The notes under the pieces: generated by a model
What the model saw: only the letters and a program-made list of their open reading frames with translations
Databases searched by the model: none
Told to the model about the DNA's origin: nothing
Origin: Natrinema sp. DC36
GTDB lineage: Archaea; Halobacteriota; Halobacteria; Halobacteriales; Natrialbaceae
Direction: 5' to 3'
Assembly (NCBI RefSeq): GCF_020405225.1
Contig: NZ_CP084472.1
Location: 1,426,001-1,490,000, forward strand
DNA: 64,000 nucleotides
Shown: one piece after another, positions 1 to 8,949 of the stretch
Numbering within the stretch: the first letter of the stretch is position 1
Layout: each line of letters starts with the position of its first letter
Position numbers and translations under genes: made by a program

Positions 1-469
1 GCCACACCGTTAGAAGCAGTGACGTGAACAGGGCGGCCGAACCGGCGAGCAGGAACGCGCGATTGATCCGGCCGTTCTTTGATTTGAACCAGTCGAGCGT
101 GACGTGAACCCGCCAGACGGGGGCGAACGGACTGATTCCCATCGGCGTCACGACGTCACCGGCGAGGTGGGCGAGGATACCGCCGGTGCCGACGACGAAC
201 CCGAACGCGAACGCGTCCGGCGTCGAGGGGACCGCGATGGCGGTCCCGACGCCGGCGATCAGCCCGACGAGGACGGCGAACCAGACAGTGTGCGTCGGCC
301 CGCGGTGTCGGAGCCACGGCAGCGGCTCATCCATATCCGGGAGGTTGGCCACGCCGACGGCCACGAGCGCCCCGACCAGCGCTAGCTCGAGCGACCAGAC
401 GCGGCTCACCAGGGGCAGAAACGGCGCGTACAGCAGGGCGTTGAATCCGGCGTGTCCGTCTCGGTACAT
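1..469 (-). CDS. DUF457 (YdjM-like) integral membrane protein, 3' end cut by window
   Basis: The gene runs off the left edge, so 156 codons are visible. The family is multi-pass, often annotated 'metal-dependent hydrolase', with no proven reaction. The diagnostic charged motifs sit between hydrophobic segments: HAGFN (residues 6-10), NLPDMDE (42-48), HRGPTHT (55-61) and HLAGD (101-105). I chose ATG at 469; an in-frame ATG at 490 would add seven residues. A TATA-like TTAATTT lies around 496-502, about 27 bases before 472, which fits a nearly leaderless transcript starting at 469. It is followed upstream by the membrane protein at 572-1591 on the same strand, so the two may share surface or lipid functions. 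The family assignment is firm; the function is unknown. Confidence 0.85.
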   Translation of the reverse strand, partial: MYRDGHAGFNALLYAPFLPLVSRVWSLELALVGALVAVGVANLPDMDEPLPWLRHRGPTHTVWFAVLVGLIAGVGTAIAVPSTPDAFAFGFVVGTGGILAHLAGDVVTPMGISPFAPVWRVHVTLDWFKSKNGRINRAFLLAGSAALFTSLLLTVW

Positions 470-571
470 ACCGACCGACCGACCGTTCATCGGAGCCGGA
501 CGGAAATTAACTGCTCGGTCGCTCCGGCGGGCAGGGAGTCGCTACAACGTCCGATCGTCCGCTGTTCGGAG

Positions 572-1591
572 TCACCGCACCGCCCGGACGCCGAACGCCG
601 ACACGGCCAGGCCGCCGATCAGGATCGGCATCCAGTAGATCGCACCGCGGAAGATGAGGACGGCCGCGGTGATGACCGATGCCTGGATTCCGGTCGTCGG
701 AACGAGCAGCGTGACGAACGCGGCCTCGATCCCGCCGAGTCCCCCCGGAAGGGGCGCAGCGCCGGCGAGGTTCGCCAGCGGGATGACGAAGAGCAGGACG
801 TACGGCGGGACGGGGGAGCCCAGCGCGGCGAACGCGGCCATGAGCGCGGCGACCTGAAAGAGCCAGCCACAGAGCGACAGTCCGATGACGGCGGACAGTC
901 GCCACCGGTCCGTCGCCACGCGTTCGATGTTCTCGAAGAATCGCCCCAGTCGGTCGGCGATGTCCTCCTCGAGCGTCTCGGACTCGAAGCGCTCGAGCCC
1001 CAGCCGGTTGAGTCGGGGGGCGACGATCCCGGGGAGCCGGTCGACGATCGCCTGGTGGTACCGCCAGACGAGCCCCATGCCGATGACGATTCCCGCGATC
1101 AGCACGACCGCCGACCCGACCGCCGTCACGAGGCGATCGCCGAGCGCGGCGGTGGTCGCGTAGTAGCCGACGCCGACGAGGATGAGCGAGACCGAGGGAA
1201 CGACGTTGAGGACGTCGACGCTCGCGATGCCGACGAGGCTGGTCTCGTAGCGGGCGTCGGAGGTTTTCGAGATGAGCAGCGCCGCGACCGGTTCGCCGCC
1301 GGCCTGTCCGAACGGGGTGACGTTGTTGGCGAAGACGGCACCGGCGTAGATGAAAAACGACTTCCCGACCGGGATTCCGATGCCGAGCGCGGCGAGGACG
1401 GTCCGGAGCATCAGGCTCCAGGCGGCCAGCCAGCAGAGCGCGAGCGCGAACGTCGCGGCGACCAGCGACGGCTCGGCCGACAGCAACGAATCGAGGATGT
1501 CGCGCGCGCCGACGACGAAAAAGAGGACGGCAAAGACCGCGATCGTGCCGATGGCCCCGATGATGAACGCCCGCCGATTTCGCTCGTCCAT
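572..1591 (-). CDS. Lysylphosphatidylglycerol synthase-like transmembrane protein (flippase-like/UPF0104)
   Basis: A 339-residue membrane protein with about eight hydrophobic segments. The near-C-terminal signature PLPGGLGGIEAAFV (about residues 275-288) is the hallmark of the LPG-synthase transmembrane family, to which the C-terminal half of haloarchaeal AglD also belongs. There is no soluble lysyltransferase domain and no glycosyltransferase domain, so aminoacylation of lipids cannot be claimed; members are commonly thought to act in lipid-linked sugar or lipid translocation. It is divergent from the sulfatase/glycosyltransferase block at 1716-6470, and the shared 125-bp intergenic region makes a role in the same envelope pathway plausible (inference). 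Confidence 0.85.
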   Translation of the reverse strand: MDERNRRAFIIGAIGTIAVFAVLFFVVGARDILDSLLSAEPSLVAATFALALCWLAAWSLMLRTVLAALGIGIPVGKSFFIYAGAVFANNVTPFGQAGGEPVAALLISKTSDARYETSLVGIASVDVLNVVPSVSLILVGVGYYATTAALGDRLVTAVGSAVVLIAGIVIGMGLVWRYHQAIVDRLPGIVAPRLNRLGLERFESETLEEDIADRLGRFFENIERVATDRWRLSAVIGLSLCGWLFQVAALMAAFAALGSPVPPYVLLFVIPLANLAGAAPLPGGLGGIEAAFVTLLVPTTGIQASVITAAVLIFRGAIYWMPILIGGLAVSAFGVRAVR

Positions 1592-1715
1592 GGCTGGTAT
1601 GAATCGTCAGTTACCTTGAAACATCTGATCATCGCTGACCGGAGAGCGCGGCCGTGACGGGTGGCCGTTCGTCCCTTCAATCGTTTTATTGGCATGGAGA
1701 AAAGTGAGGCCAGTA

Positions 1716-3296
1716 ATGGATAGGACACCGCAATCGAACGTCCTCTTCGTCGTTCTGGATACGGTCCGGAAGGATCGTCTCGAGCCCTACGGGTACGAGC
1801 GGGAGACCACGCCCGAGCTGTCCCGGTTCGCCGAGGAGGCGACCGTCTTCGAATCGGCGGTCGCGCCCGCACCGTGGACGCTTCCGGTTCACGCCTCGCT
1901 GTTTACCGGTCGGTATCCGAGCCAGCACGGGGCCGACCAGGGGAGTCCGTATCTCGACGACGAGACGACCCTCGCGTCGATCCTCTCGACGGCCGGCTAC
2001 GACACGGCCTGTTACTCCTCCAACGCCTGGATCACCCCCTACACCGGCCTCACCGACGGGTTCGACGATCAGGACTCGTTCTTCGAGGTTCTCCCCGGCG
2101 ACGTGCTCTCCGGGCCGCTGGCCAGCGTGTGGCAGACCGTCAACGACAACGACTACCTCCGCGATCTGGCGTCGAAGCTCGTCCACGTCGGCGCGATGGC
2201 TCACTCCAAACTCGCCAGCGGCGAGGGGGCGGACTCGAAGACGCCGACGGTGATCGATCGGACCAGGTCCTTCATCGACGACAGCGAGAGCGACGACGGC
2301 TGGTTCACCTTCGTCAATCTAATGGACGCCCACCTGCCGTACTACCCGCCCGAGGAGTACCGCGAGGAGTTCGCGCCCGGCGTCGACCCCGACGATGTCT
2401 GCCAGAACTCCAAGGAGTACAACTCCGGCGCGCGGGAGATCGACGACGACGAATGGGAGGACATTCGCGGCCTCTACGACGCCGAAATCGCCCACATGGA
2501 CGCCGAACTCGGCCGCCTGTTCGACTGGCTCCGCGAGACCGGCCAGTGGGAGGAGACGACCGTCGTCGTTGCGGCCGACCACGGCGAACTCCACGGCGAA
2601 CACGACCTCTACGGCCACGAGTTCGCCCTCTACGACCAGCTCATCAACGTCCCGCTGCTGGTCAAACATCCCGATCTCGAGGCCGACCGGCGCGACGACC
2701 TCGTCGAGTTGCTCGATTGTTATCACACGGTGCTCGACGTACTGGACGTCGATCCCGATGCAATCGGACGGACGGACGGTGACGGCCACTCCGACCGCGT
2801 CGTCGCTCGCGACTCGACGCGCTCGTTGCTCTCGAGGGAGTATCGCGCGTTCGACGGGGTTGCGGATCCCGACGCCGGCCAGCGCGCCGTCCTCGAGGGC
2901 GAGGGGGACGACTACGCGTTCGTCGAGTACGCCCAGCCGGTCATCGAACTGCATCACTTGGAGGAGAAAGCGAGCGAGGCCGGCATCGACCTGCCGGACG
3001 ATCACCGCGCCTACTCGCGGTTGCGCGCCGCCCGGAGCACGGACGCGAAGTACGTCCGCGCGGACCGCATCCCCGACGAAGGGTACCGGCTCGACGAGGA
3101 TCCCGCGGAGCGAACGTCGGTCGATCCGGCCGACGACGATATCGTCGCTGCGACCGAACGGGCGCTGGCTCGCTTCGAGGGGGAAGTCGGCGGCGCGTGG
3201 GACGACCCGACGGAGACCGACGACGCGGCCGACGCTCTCGACGAGGCCGACGAGGAGACCCGCGATCGGCTGCGGGAGCTCGGCTATCTCGAGTAA
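1716..3296 (+). CDS. Alkaline-phosphatase-superfamily sulfatase-like hydrolase/transferase
   Basis: A 526-residue sulfatase-fold protein with no signal peptide. Metal-binding signatures are visible: LDTVRKD near residue 15, an NLMDAH segment near 207, and ADHGE near 287 followed by a later GHE. The nucleophile position, Cys or Ser in true sulfatases (CxPSR), reads T-L-P-V-H at residues 55-59, so formylglycine cannot form. Thr nucleophiles are typical of phosphoethanolamine or phosphoglycerol transferases, and a phospho-transfer or phospho-hydrolysis role is at least as likely as sulfatase activity (inference). The start at 1716 is preferred over 1689 because a TTTTATT promoter-like box lies at 1684-1690. 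It heads a co-directional run with a second sulfatase-like gene and two GT4 enzymes. Confidence 0.88.
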   Translation: MDRTPQSNVLFVVLDTVRKDRLEPYGYERETTPELSRFAEEATVFESAVAPAPWTLPVHASLFTGRYPSQHGADQGSPYLDDETTLASILSTAGYDTACYSSNAWITPYTGLTDGFDDQDSFFEVLPGDVLSGPLASVWQTVNDNDYLRDLASKLVHVGAMAHSKLASGEGADSKTPTVIDRTRSFIDDSESDDGWFTFVNLMDAHLPYYPPEEYREEFAPGVDPDDVCQNSKEYNSGAREIDDDEWEDIRGLYDAEIAHMDAELGRLFDWLRETGQWEETTVVVAADHGELHGEHDLYGHEFALYDQLINVPLLVKHPDLEADRRDDLVELLDCYHTVLDVLDVDPDAIGRTDGDGHSDRVVARDSTRSLLSREYRAFDGVADPDAGQRAVLEGEGDDYAFVEYAQPVIELHHLEEKASEAGIDLPDDHRAYSRLRAARSTDAKYVRADRIPDEGYRLDEDPAERTSVDPADDDIVAATERALARFEGEVGGAWDDPTETDDAADALDEADEETRDRLRELGYLE

Positions 3297-3431
3297 CGCC
3301 TCGGCTCGACGAGCGCGCGGATCGACACGGCGGAACGAAACCGGTGTGTACCGGGAGAATAGGGCCGGTTTCGGTGACTTTCCGGGAACCAATAAGAATA
3401 CGTAGGTCGACTCAAAAGGTAGCGCCAACTA

Positions 3432-4292
3432 ATGCAGGACCAGCACTTCCTCGAGTCGGATTGGGATTACTGTCTGGTGCTGGATGCGTGCCGGTACGAC
3501 GTGTTCAGCGACGTATACGACGAGTACCTCGACGGGACGTTGGAGAAGCGCTGGAGCACCGGCTCGTCGACTCCGGAGTGGGCCTATCGGACATTTACCG
3601 ACGAACACGATATCGCGTACTTCTCGGGGAACCCCTTCATCAACAACCTGGGGATTCCGCTGAACGAACTGAAGTGGGGGGCCAGTTGCGACTACGAGTG
3701 GACCGCCTCGGACCACATCAGCGACGTCTTCGACGTGTGGAAGTCCGGCTGGGACGACGACCTCGGGACGGTCCCCCCGGACAGTCTGGCGGAGGCGTAC
3801 TACGACAATCAGGACGCGGTCGAGACGACGGATCGGACGGTACTCCACTACATGCAGCCACACGCGCCATACCTCTCCCGCGGGAAGGGTCAGAAGCTCA
3901 AACAGATCCAGAAGGGAATCCGGAAACAGGAGGAAGCCGAAACGGAACCCGACGGCGGTGGCGGTGCCCTCTCATCGCTCGGCGATACGATCCGCCCGAA
4001 GGTGGAGAACACACTCGAGGGCAGCGAACTCGCCCAGAAGGCGGGCCTCTGGCTCGAACTCGACCCAGCCGACCTCGTCAAGAACGGCACTCGGGAGGCC
4101 GCCATGGAACTCTACGAGGAGAACCTGCGGATCGCCCTCGAGTCCGTCGCCGACGTGGCTTCGGAGCTGGACGGCAATGTCGTCGTGACCGCGGACCACG
4201 GGGAAGCCTTCGGCGAGGAGGGCATCTGGGAACACCACATCGAGACGCACATCCCGGCGCTCATGGAGGTGCCGTGGCTCGAAGTCGAGTAA
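3432..4292 (+). CDS. Short sulfatase-like protein (alkaline phosphatase superfamily)
   Basis: 286 residues, about half the usual sulfatase length, but the core motifs are kept: VLDACRYD (16-23), a Ser/Thr-rich STPEW (46-50) at the place of the nucleophile, MQPHAPY near residue 140, and TADHGEAFGEEG near 253-264 with a following EHH. The family is common next to glycosyltransferases in haloarchaea. It lacks a signal peptide, so it probably works on cytosolic or membrane-surface glycan or lipid intermediates. It sits 135 bp after the longer sulfatase-like gene and 96 bp before the first GT4 gene, all on the plus strand. The substrate is unknown. Confidence 0.85.
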   Translation: MQDQHFLESDWDYCLVLDACRYDVFSDVYDEYLDGTLEKRWSTGSSTPEWAYRTFTDEHDIAYFSGNPFINNLGIPLNELKWGASCDYEWTASDHISDVFDVWKSGWDDDLGTVPPDSLAEAYYDNQDAVETTDRTVLHYMQPHAPYLSRGKGQKLKQIQKGIRKQEEAETEPDGGGGALSSLGDTIRPKVENTLEGSELAQKAGLWLELDPADLVKNGTREAAMELYEENLRIALESVADVASELDGNVVVTADHGEAFGEEGIWEHHIETHIPALMEVPWLEVE

Positions 4293-4388
4293 CGCCGCGC
4301 TCGGACGGCGACGAGGACACCGCTCGCCGGTTCGCGGCGACGGTCTCGAGGGGTCGACTGTAACCGCACCGATCAGGGGGAATCCGGT

Positions 4389-5372
4389 ATGAAGATCAGC
4401 CACTACTTCGAACTCGAAGCGCACGTCACCGGCGGCATTCACGAGTCCGTCGTCCACCAGCGGAAGATGCTGGACCGACTGGACCTCACGTACACGACCG
4501 AGCCGACGCTCGAGGCCGACGTCTTTCACTGCAACCTCATGGGACCGCGCTCGGTCTGGTACGCGACGCGAGCGCGGCGACGAAACGTCCCCGTCATCGC
4601 ACACACGCACGTAACCGCCGAGGATTTCGGGGAGAGCTTTCGGTTCACGAACGCCCTCGCCAAGCCGCTCAAGCCGTATCTCGAGCGGGCCTACGGACTG
4701 GCCGACGCGCTCGTCTGTCCGTCGGAGTACAACCGGCGGCTGCTCGAGACGTACACCGACGCGCCGACGACGGTCATCTCGAACGGCGTCGACCGCGAGA
4801 AACTCGCGGGGTTCGAATCGCTCGAGGCCGAGTACCGCGAGCGCTACGACCTCGAGTCGCCGACCGTCTTTCTCGTCGGCCACGTCATCAAGCGCAAGGG
4901 CCTCGAGACGTTCGTCGAACTGGCCCGCCGGCTGCCCGAACTGGATTTCGCGTGGTTCGGCCCGCTGGACCTCTCCCTGAAGGGTCGGGAGACGACGCGG
5001 TTGATCGAGGAGTCCCCGGCGAACTGTACGTTCACCGGCTACGTCGACGACATCCGCGGCGCGTTCGCGGCGGGCGACATTTTCTGTTTCCCCACGCACG
5101 AAGAAAACGAGGGGATCGCGTTGCTCGAGGCGATGGCCGCCGGGAAACCGGTGCTCGTCCGCGACATCGAGACGTTCTCGTGGCTCGTGGACGGCGAAGA
5201 CTGCCTGAAGGTCTCGGGGGCGGGCGTAGACGCCTTCGAGGCGGCCCTCGAGCGGCTCAAAGACGCCGAACTCCGAGATCGGCTCGGATCGAACGCGGCC
5301 GGACGGAGCGAGGAGTTCTCGCTCGAGACGGTCGCGACGCAATACCAGTCGCTGTACCAGGAGGTGGCCTGA
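4389..5372 (+). CDS. Glycosyltransferase family 4 (GT-B fold)
   Basis: A 327-residue GT-B enzyme. It starts with a short MKISHYFEL strand and GGI turn (acceptor domain); the C-terminal donor-sugar domain shows the family pattern: VISNGVDREKL near 130-140, VGHVIKRKG near 160, a conserved FPTHEENEGIALLEAMAAG stretch near 235-253 with the E-x7-E nucleotide-sugar motif, and GKPVL after it. It is expected to transfer a hexose from a nucleotide sugar to a lipid or glycan on the cytosolic face. Its stop codon directly abuts the ATG of the next glycosyltransferase at 5373, so the pair is translated as a unit and probably adds successive sugars. Confidence 0.92.
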   Translation: MKISHYFELEAHVTGGIHESVVHQRKMLDRLDLTYTTEPTLEADVFHCNLMGPRSVWYATRARRRNVPVIAHTHVTAEDFGESFRFTNALAKPLKPYLERAYGLADALVCPSEYNRRLLETYTDAPTTVISNGVDREKLAGFESLEAEYRERYDLESPTVFLVGHVIKRKGLETFVELARRLPELDFAWFGPLDLSLKGRETTRLIEESPANCTFTGYVDDIRGAFAAGDIFCFPTHEENEGIALLEAMAAGKPVLVRDIETFSWLVDGEDCLKVSGAGVDAFEAALERLKDAELRDRLGSNAAGRSEEFSLETVATQYQSLYQEVA

Positions 5373-6470
5373 ATGAAAATCGGATTCTTCACGGACAGTT
5401 ATTTCCCCGAGATCGACGGCGTAACGTACACGATCAAGCTCTGGCGCGAGGAGTTAGAACGAAAGGGCCACGAGGTGTACGTCGTCTACCCCGACGGCGA
5501 CTACGAGCCCGGGGATCGGGAGGTCCCGGTCAGATCGTTGCCGAACCCGTTTTACGCCGGGTATCGGATCCCGCTCACTCGGCGGCCGTCGACGCTCCCC
5601 GAACTCGACGTCGTTCACTGCCACGGCCCCGCACCGATCGGCGTCCTCGGACGGTACTACGCCTGGAAACACGACCTCCCGACGATCTACACGCACCATA
5701 CCCCGCTCGAGGAGTACTTCCACCAGAACGTCAAACTCGAGTCGGTCGCGGGATTGCTCTCGAAACTGTACGTTCCCGTCGAGAACGCGTTCCTCGAGAG
5801 CTTCGACGTGGTGACCGCTTCGACCGAACGGATCGATCGAGACGTCGAACACGTCCAGCTCCCCGTGGGTATCGACATGGAGTTCTTCCAGCCGACCGTC
5901 GAAGAGTGGTACGCCGACCGAACGGTGATCGGCTACAGCGGCCGGCTCAGCATGGAGAAGAACGTCAGCGAGATCCTGCGTGCCGCCGAGGAGCTACCGG
6001 AGTACGACTTCGTCATCGTCGGTGAGGGGCCCTACCGCGACTGTCTCGAGCGAGACGCGCCGGAAAACGTCGAGATCCAGGGGTTCCTCCCCCGCGAGGA
6101 GCTGCCCACTTTCTACTCCTCGATCGATACCTTCCTGACCGCCTCGACCGCGGACACGCTCGGTCTCTCGACGCTCGAGGCCAACGCCTGCGGGACGCCC
6201 GTCGCCGCCGCCGACGTTCCGCCGTTCGATCACACGATCGGGTCCGACAACGGCGAGCGGTTCGAATACGGCGACCTCGAGTCGATGGTCGACGCCATCG
6301 AGACCTGTCTGGCGACCGACCGCGAGACCAGAGCGGGCGTCGAACGCTACGCGGTCGAGTACACGATGGATCACCTCGAGCAGCTCTACCACAACGTCCC
6401 GCTCTCGAAGGACGAGGCCGCGACGGACGTCGAGAGCCCGTGGCGGTTATCCGAGGAAGAGCGGAGCTAA
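5373..6470 (+). CDS. Glycosyltransferase family 4, diglycosyl-lipid-synthase-like
   Basis: A 365-residue GT-B enzyme with the classical GT4 N-terminus (GFFTDSYFPEIDGVT, residues 4-18) seen in glycolipid and phosphatidylinositol mannosyltransferases. Further landmarks are HCHGP near 75, YTHHTPLEEY near 107-116, a GIDMEFF segment near 167, IGYSGRLSMEKN near 188-199, and a C-terminal TADTLGLSTLEANACGTPV with the catalytic Glu pair. Substrate class by homology is a membrane lipid or lipid-linked sugar. It is translationally coupled to the upstream GT4 gene, which supports stepwise assembly of a two-sugar headgroup or side chain. The specific sugar cannot be read from sequence. Confidence 0.92.
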   Translation: MKIGFFTDSYFPEIDGVTYTIKLWREELERKGHEVYVVYPDGDYEPGDREVPVRSLPNPFYAGYRIPLTRRPSTLPELDVVHCHGPAPIGVLGRYYAWKHDLPTIYTHHTPLEEYFHQNVKLESVAGLLSKLYVPVENAFLESFDVVTASTERIDRDVEHVQLPVGIDMEFFQPTVEEWYADRTVIGYSGRLSMEKNVSEILRAAEELPEYDFVIVGEGPYRDCLERDAPENVEIQGFLPREELPTFYSSIDTFLTASTADTLGLSTLEANACGTPVAAADVPPFDHTIGSDNGERFEYGDLESMVDAIETCLATDRETRAGVERYAVEYTMDHLEQLYHNVPLSKDEAATDVESPWRLSEEERS

Positions 6471-6664
6471 AGCGGTCGCTTCCAGCTCGGTTTTGCCAGT
6501 TTGTACGGTTCTGTCGATCAGTCTGAAACCGTGAATTTCATCGATAGCGCCACTGACGAGGCGGACGAGAAGAACTATATGCGAAACGGACAGGGTGGCA
6601 CGTAACGCAACGGACGGGACCGAACCCGTCGCTCGCTCCGATGTCAACTCGAACACGTACCGAC

Positions 6665-6672
6665 GGAGGTGA
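6665..6672 (+). promoter_or_regulatory. Strong Shine-Dalgarno sequence ahead of an ATC codon
   Basis: GGAGGTGA is a full match to the archaeal anti-SD. It ends six bases before an ATC triplet at 6679 that opens a hydrophobic N-terminus. A TATA-like AACTATAT lies at 6573-6580, so the transcript would have a leader of roughly 70 bases. No ATG, GTG or TTG exists in frame between the SD and the membrane segment except GTG at 6730, which would cut the segment. Confidence 0.6.
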
Positions 6673-6678
6673 CCGGCC

Positions 6679-7941
6679 ATCGATCGACGGACGCTGATCG
6701 CGCTGGGAGCGTTAGCCCTCGTACTCGTCGTGCTCGTCCTCGGATCGGCCGCGACCTCGCCCTCGAGCGACACCGCGGTCGACCGACAGGAGCAGTTGGT
6801 GACGGTGGACGAGGAGTCCTCGCTGTGGCCGTACACGAGCAGCGCGACGACGTTCGAGGAGCGGACGCTCGCGATCAACGTGGTGGTCGCCGGCGACCCG
6901 GCGGAGACGCGTCGGCATCTCGAGGAGCGAAGCCGCGGCGGCTGGAACGAAACGGCATCCGAACAGGAAGACGTCGGCGCCACGGCGGCCGAAGATGTCG
7001 TCGGAACGGAGACGGCCTGGGGGAGCGCCGACGGTTCGACGCGGTACGCTTACGTTGCCACGAGTGACGATCCGACCGGCGGCACGTGGCTCGACGAGAG
7101 CTACCAGTTACACGACGGCGAGTATCTCGGCTCGCGCCATCATATTCGGGCCTATGCGTCCCCCGACGACGAGTGGACGGCGATACAGGCCCATCGGGAA
7201 CACTGGGACTGGTTTCGACTCAGCCACACGGTCACCAGCGCGGAGGATTCACAGCGATACGTCGAACGCGAGTTCATGGGCCGTCGATACGTTTCGGACG
7301 TTTCACGCGACTACCTTGGAAACGATCGCGGCTTCGATTCCGACGGCTGGGTGACGAGTATCGAGCTGGATAGCGGCGACGATAGCGACCACGGAGACGA
7401 GGACGGTCCGCCAACTCATCTCGCGATGCTCGGGCTCCTTCCGGGCGCAATGCTCGTGGGTCGCGTCGCATCGCGGACCGCACCTCGAGCGCTGGTTTCC
7501 GCGCGCGTTCGACACGCGTTCGTGCTGGCCGGCGCGCTGATCGGGCTCTACCTCTTCGTCCGGTTCGGCGCGATCGCCGTCGAAGCACGGCTCGGTGATC
7601 TCGATCCGCGGGTCGTCGCGGGCGCGTTCTACCCGCTGCTCGTGGTCGGATTACCAGTCTGTACGTACTACTTCGCCCGCCCGCTCGATCGGCCGACGGC
7701 CTTCGCCGCCGGGTCGGTCGGCTTCGCGACGGCGATCCTGCTCGATTACACCGCCCTGGGCGTGGCTCGATTGCCGGTCACCGTCTTCGTCCACCGGTTC
7801 TCGACGGCGATCGCGCTCGGCTTCATCGCCGTCGGCGCGTCGCACGCGGAACGAATCGATCCGGAAGATCACGGCTTCCTGCGAATGGGGGCGCTCCTCT
7901 GGGGCGTCACGCTACTCGTGCCGCTGCTCCGATTCCTGTAG
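6679..7941 (+). CDS. Haloarchaeal membrane protein with large exported domain; apparent ATC start
   Basis: No characterised family recognised. If translation starts at the ATC at 6679, the product has 420 residues. It would have a charged DRRTL stub and a strongly hydrophobic LALVLVVLVLG segment (signal peptide or anchor), about 220 extracytoplasmic acidic residues, then roughly five transmembrane helices in the last 170 residues. Starting at the only legal codon, GTG at 6730, deletes most of the N-terminal hydrophobic segment. The SD spacing favours 6679, so either ATC is used, or an ATG has mutated, or the base is a sequencing error. The 3' end overlaps the convergent gene at 7912-8268 by 30 bp. 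It may belong to the envelope block upstream, by position only. Confidence 0.7.
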   Translation: MDRRTLIALGALALVLVVLVLGSAATSPSSDTAVDRQEQLVTVDEESSLWPYTSSATTFEERTLAINVVVAGDPAETRRHLEERSRGGWNETASEQEDVGATAAEDVVGTETAWGSADGSTRYAYVATSDDPTGGTWLDESYQLHDGEYLGSRHHIRAYASPDDEWTAIQAHREHWDWFRLSHTVTSAEDSQRYVEREFMGRRYVSDVSRDYLGNDRGFDSDGWVTSIELDSGDDSDHGDEDGPPTHLAMLGLLPGAMLVGRVASRTAPRALVSARVRHAFVLAGALIGLYLFVRFGAIAVEARLGDLDPRVVAGAFYPLLVVGLPVCTYYFARPLDRPTAFAAGSVGFATAILLDYTALGVARLPVTVFVHRFSTAIALGFIAVGASHAERIDPEDHGFLRMGALLWGVTLLVPLLRFL

Positions 7942-8268
7942 CGGTCGCCCGTCCGCGGACTGCCCCCCGAAACCGTCGGGGCTCACGTACGGGCGCGTCC
8001 ACGAGGTCGTCGCCTGCGTGTAGCCGACGACACCCACGAAGGTAACGACGTAACACAGCCAGCGCGGCAGGCCGAACCTTTGTATCCAGGTCGTCATCAC
8101 GAGCGCCCAGGCCACGAGTACGGCCGTATCGCGACAGATCCGTTCCCCGTTGTGTCGGCAGTACGCGATCAATCGGCGGCGTCGTGACTCGAGGAGCGGT
8201 CGCTCCTCCCGGCCGGATTCAGCGACGTTGCGGTCCGATTCGTCGGAATCGAGTCCCGTTCGAGTCAC
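7912..8268 (-). CDS. Small two-helix membrane protein, hypothetical
   Basis: 118 residues with an Arg-rich N-terminal half (ESRRRRLIAYCRH) followed by two hydrophobic stretches around residues 50-65 and 70-85. I recognise no function. The frame is open back to 8394, but the GTG at 8268 is the better start: a TATA-like CATAAA (complement of 8303-8308) lies about 35 bases upstream, and the residues before 8268 look non-coding. It ends 30 bp inside the 3' end of the convergent membrane-protein gene. It is probably a conserved haloarchaeal orphan; confidence rests on composition and the promoter only. Confidence 0.6.
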   Translation of the reverse strand: MTRTGLDSDESDRNVAESGREERPLLESRRRRLIAYCRHNGERICRDTAVLVAWALVMTTWIQRFGLPRWLCYVVTFVGVVGYTQATTSWTRPYVSPDGFGGQSADGRPLQESEQRHE

Positions 8269-8418
8269 CGTTGCTCGGGGGTTCGGGAGCAGTGAAATAC
8301 GCTTTATGGTTCGTCCACTGTCGCTCCCCGGCGCGAACGGAGCGCGGGTCGGATTCGCCGACCTCGAGCCGATGACCGACGATATTCGGGCCATCTCGAG
8401 GAGCGATGCGAACGCGGC

Positions 8419-8943
8419 CTACGGCGTCCAACCGACGAACGCCGTTTCGGGTTCGACGTCGACGGCGTCCAGCGTTCGCGCCGTCGCGACGTAGTGGCTG
8501 ACGAGCATGGCGACGCCGACGACGGTCCCGACGTCGTAGTGCGCCCGAAGCCGGTCGTGATCCGCATCGCGGGGATCACCCAGTGCGACGCCGCGGGCGT
8601 AGGCGACAAGTGCGCCGTCCCGGTCGTCGAGGGCCGCGAGATCGTCGTCGGTAATGGCAGTGATCTCCGCATCGGTGACGCCCGCCTCGCGGCCGAGTCG
8701 AACGTGCTGGTGCCACTCGTAGGCGTGCTCGAGGGCACGAGCGGTTGCGAGGATGACGAACTCTCGCTCCCGCTCGGGAAGCACGTCCCAGAGGCGCGTC
8801 GAGTAGCGCATGTACCACTGCATGAGTTCGGGCGCGTTCGCCATCGCCCGAAAGATGTGGGCGTCGCCCACGTCGTTCTCGGTGAACAGGTACCGGTACT
8901 CCTCGGGCAGGTCCGCGGCCTCGAGGAGCGGAACGCGAGCCAT
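8419..8943 (-). CDS. Carboxymuconolactone decarboxylase (CMD/AhpD-like) family protein
   Basis: A 174-residue all-alpha protein matching the CMD family by its central helix pair: ILATARALEHAYEWHQHVRLGREAGVT (about residues 65-91). The peroxidase-type CxxC of AhpD is absent (the E-H-x3-H pattern occupies that place), so a thiol peroxidase role is unlikely and a decarboxylase/lactonase-like or unknown role is more probable. It lies six bases after the MaoC-family gene on the same strand, so they form an operon, and acyl-CoA or aromatic-acid metabolism is the natural guess. Substrate unknown. Confidence 0.85.
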   Translation of the reverse strand: MARVPLLEAADLPEEYRYLFTENDVGDAHIFRAMANAPELMQWYMRYSTRLWDVLPEREREFVILATARALEHAYEWHQHVRLGREAGVTDAEITAITDDDLAALDDRDGALVAYARGVALGDPRDADHDRLRAHYDVGTVVGVAMLVSHYVATARTLDAVDVEPETAFVGWTP

Positions 8944-8949
8944 GGGGAC

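Noticed and set aside
452-1657. 401-residue plus-strand open frame
   Set aside because: It is the antisense of the well-supported membrane protein 572-1591; its sequence is Arg/Asp low-complexity with no domain.
2319-3428. 369-residue minus-strand open frame under the sulfatase-like gene
   Set aside because: Antisense shadow caused by GC-rich codon bias; no motifs, while the plus strand has full AlkP-superfamily motifs.
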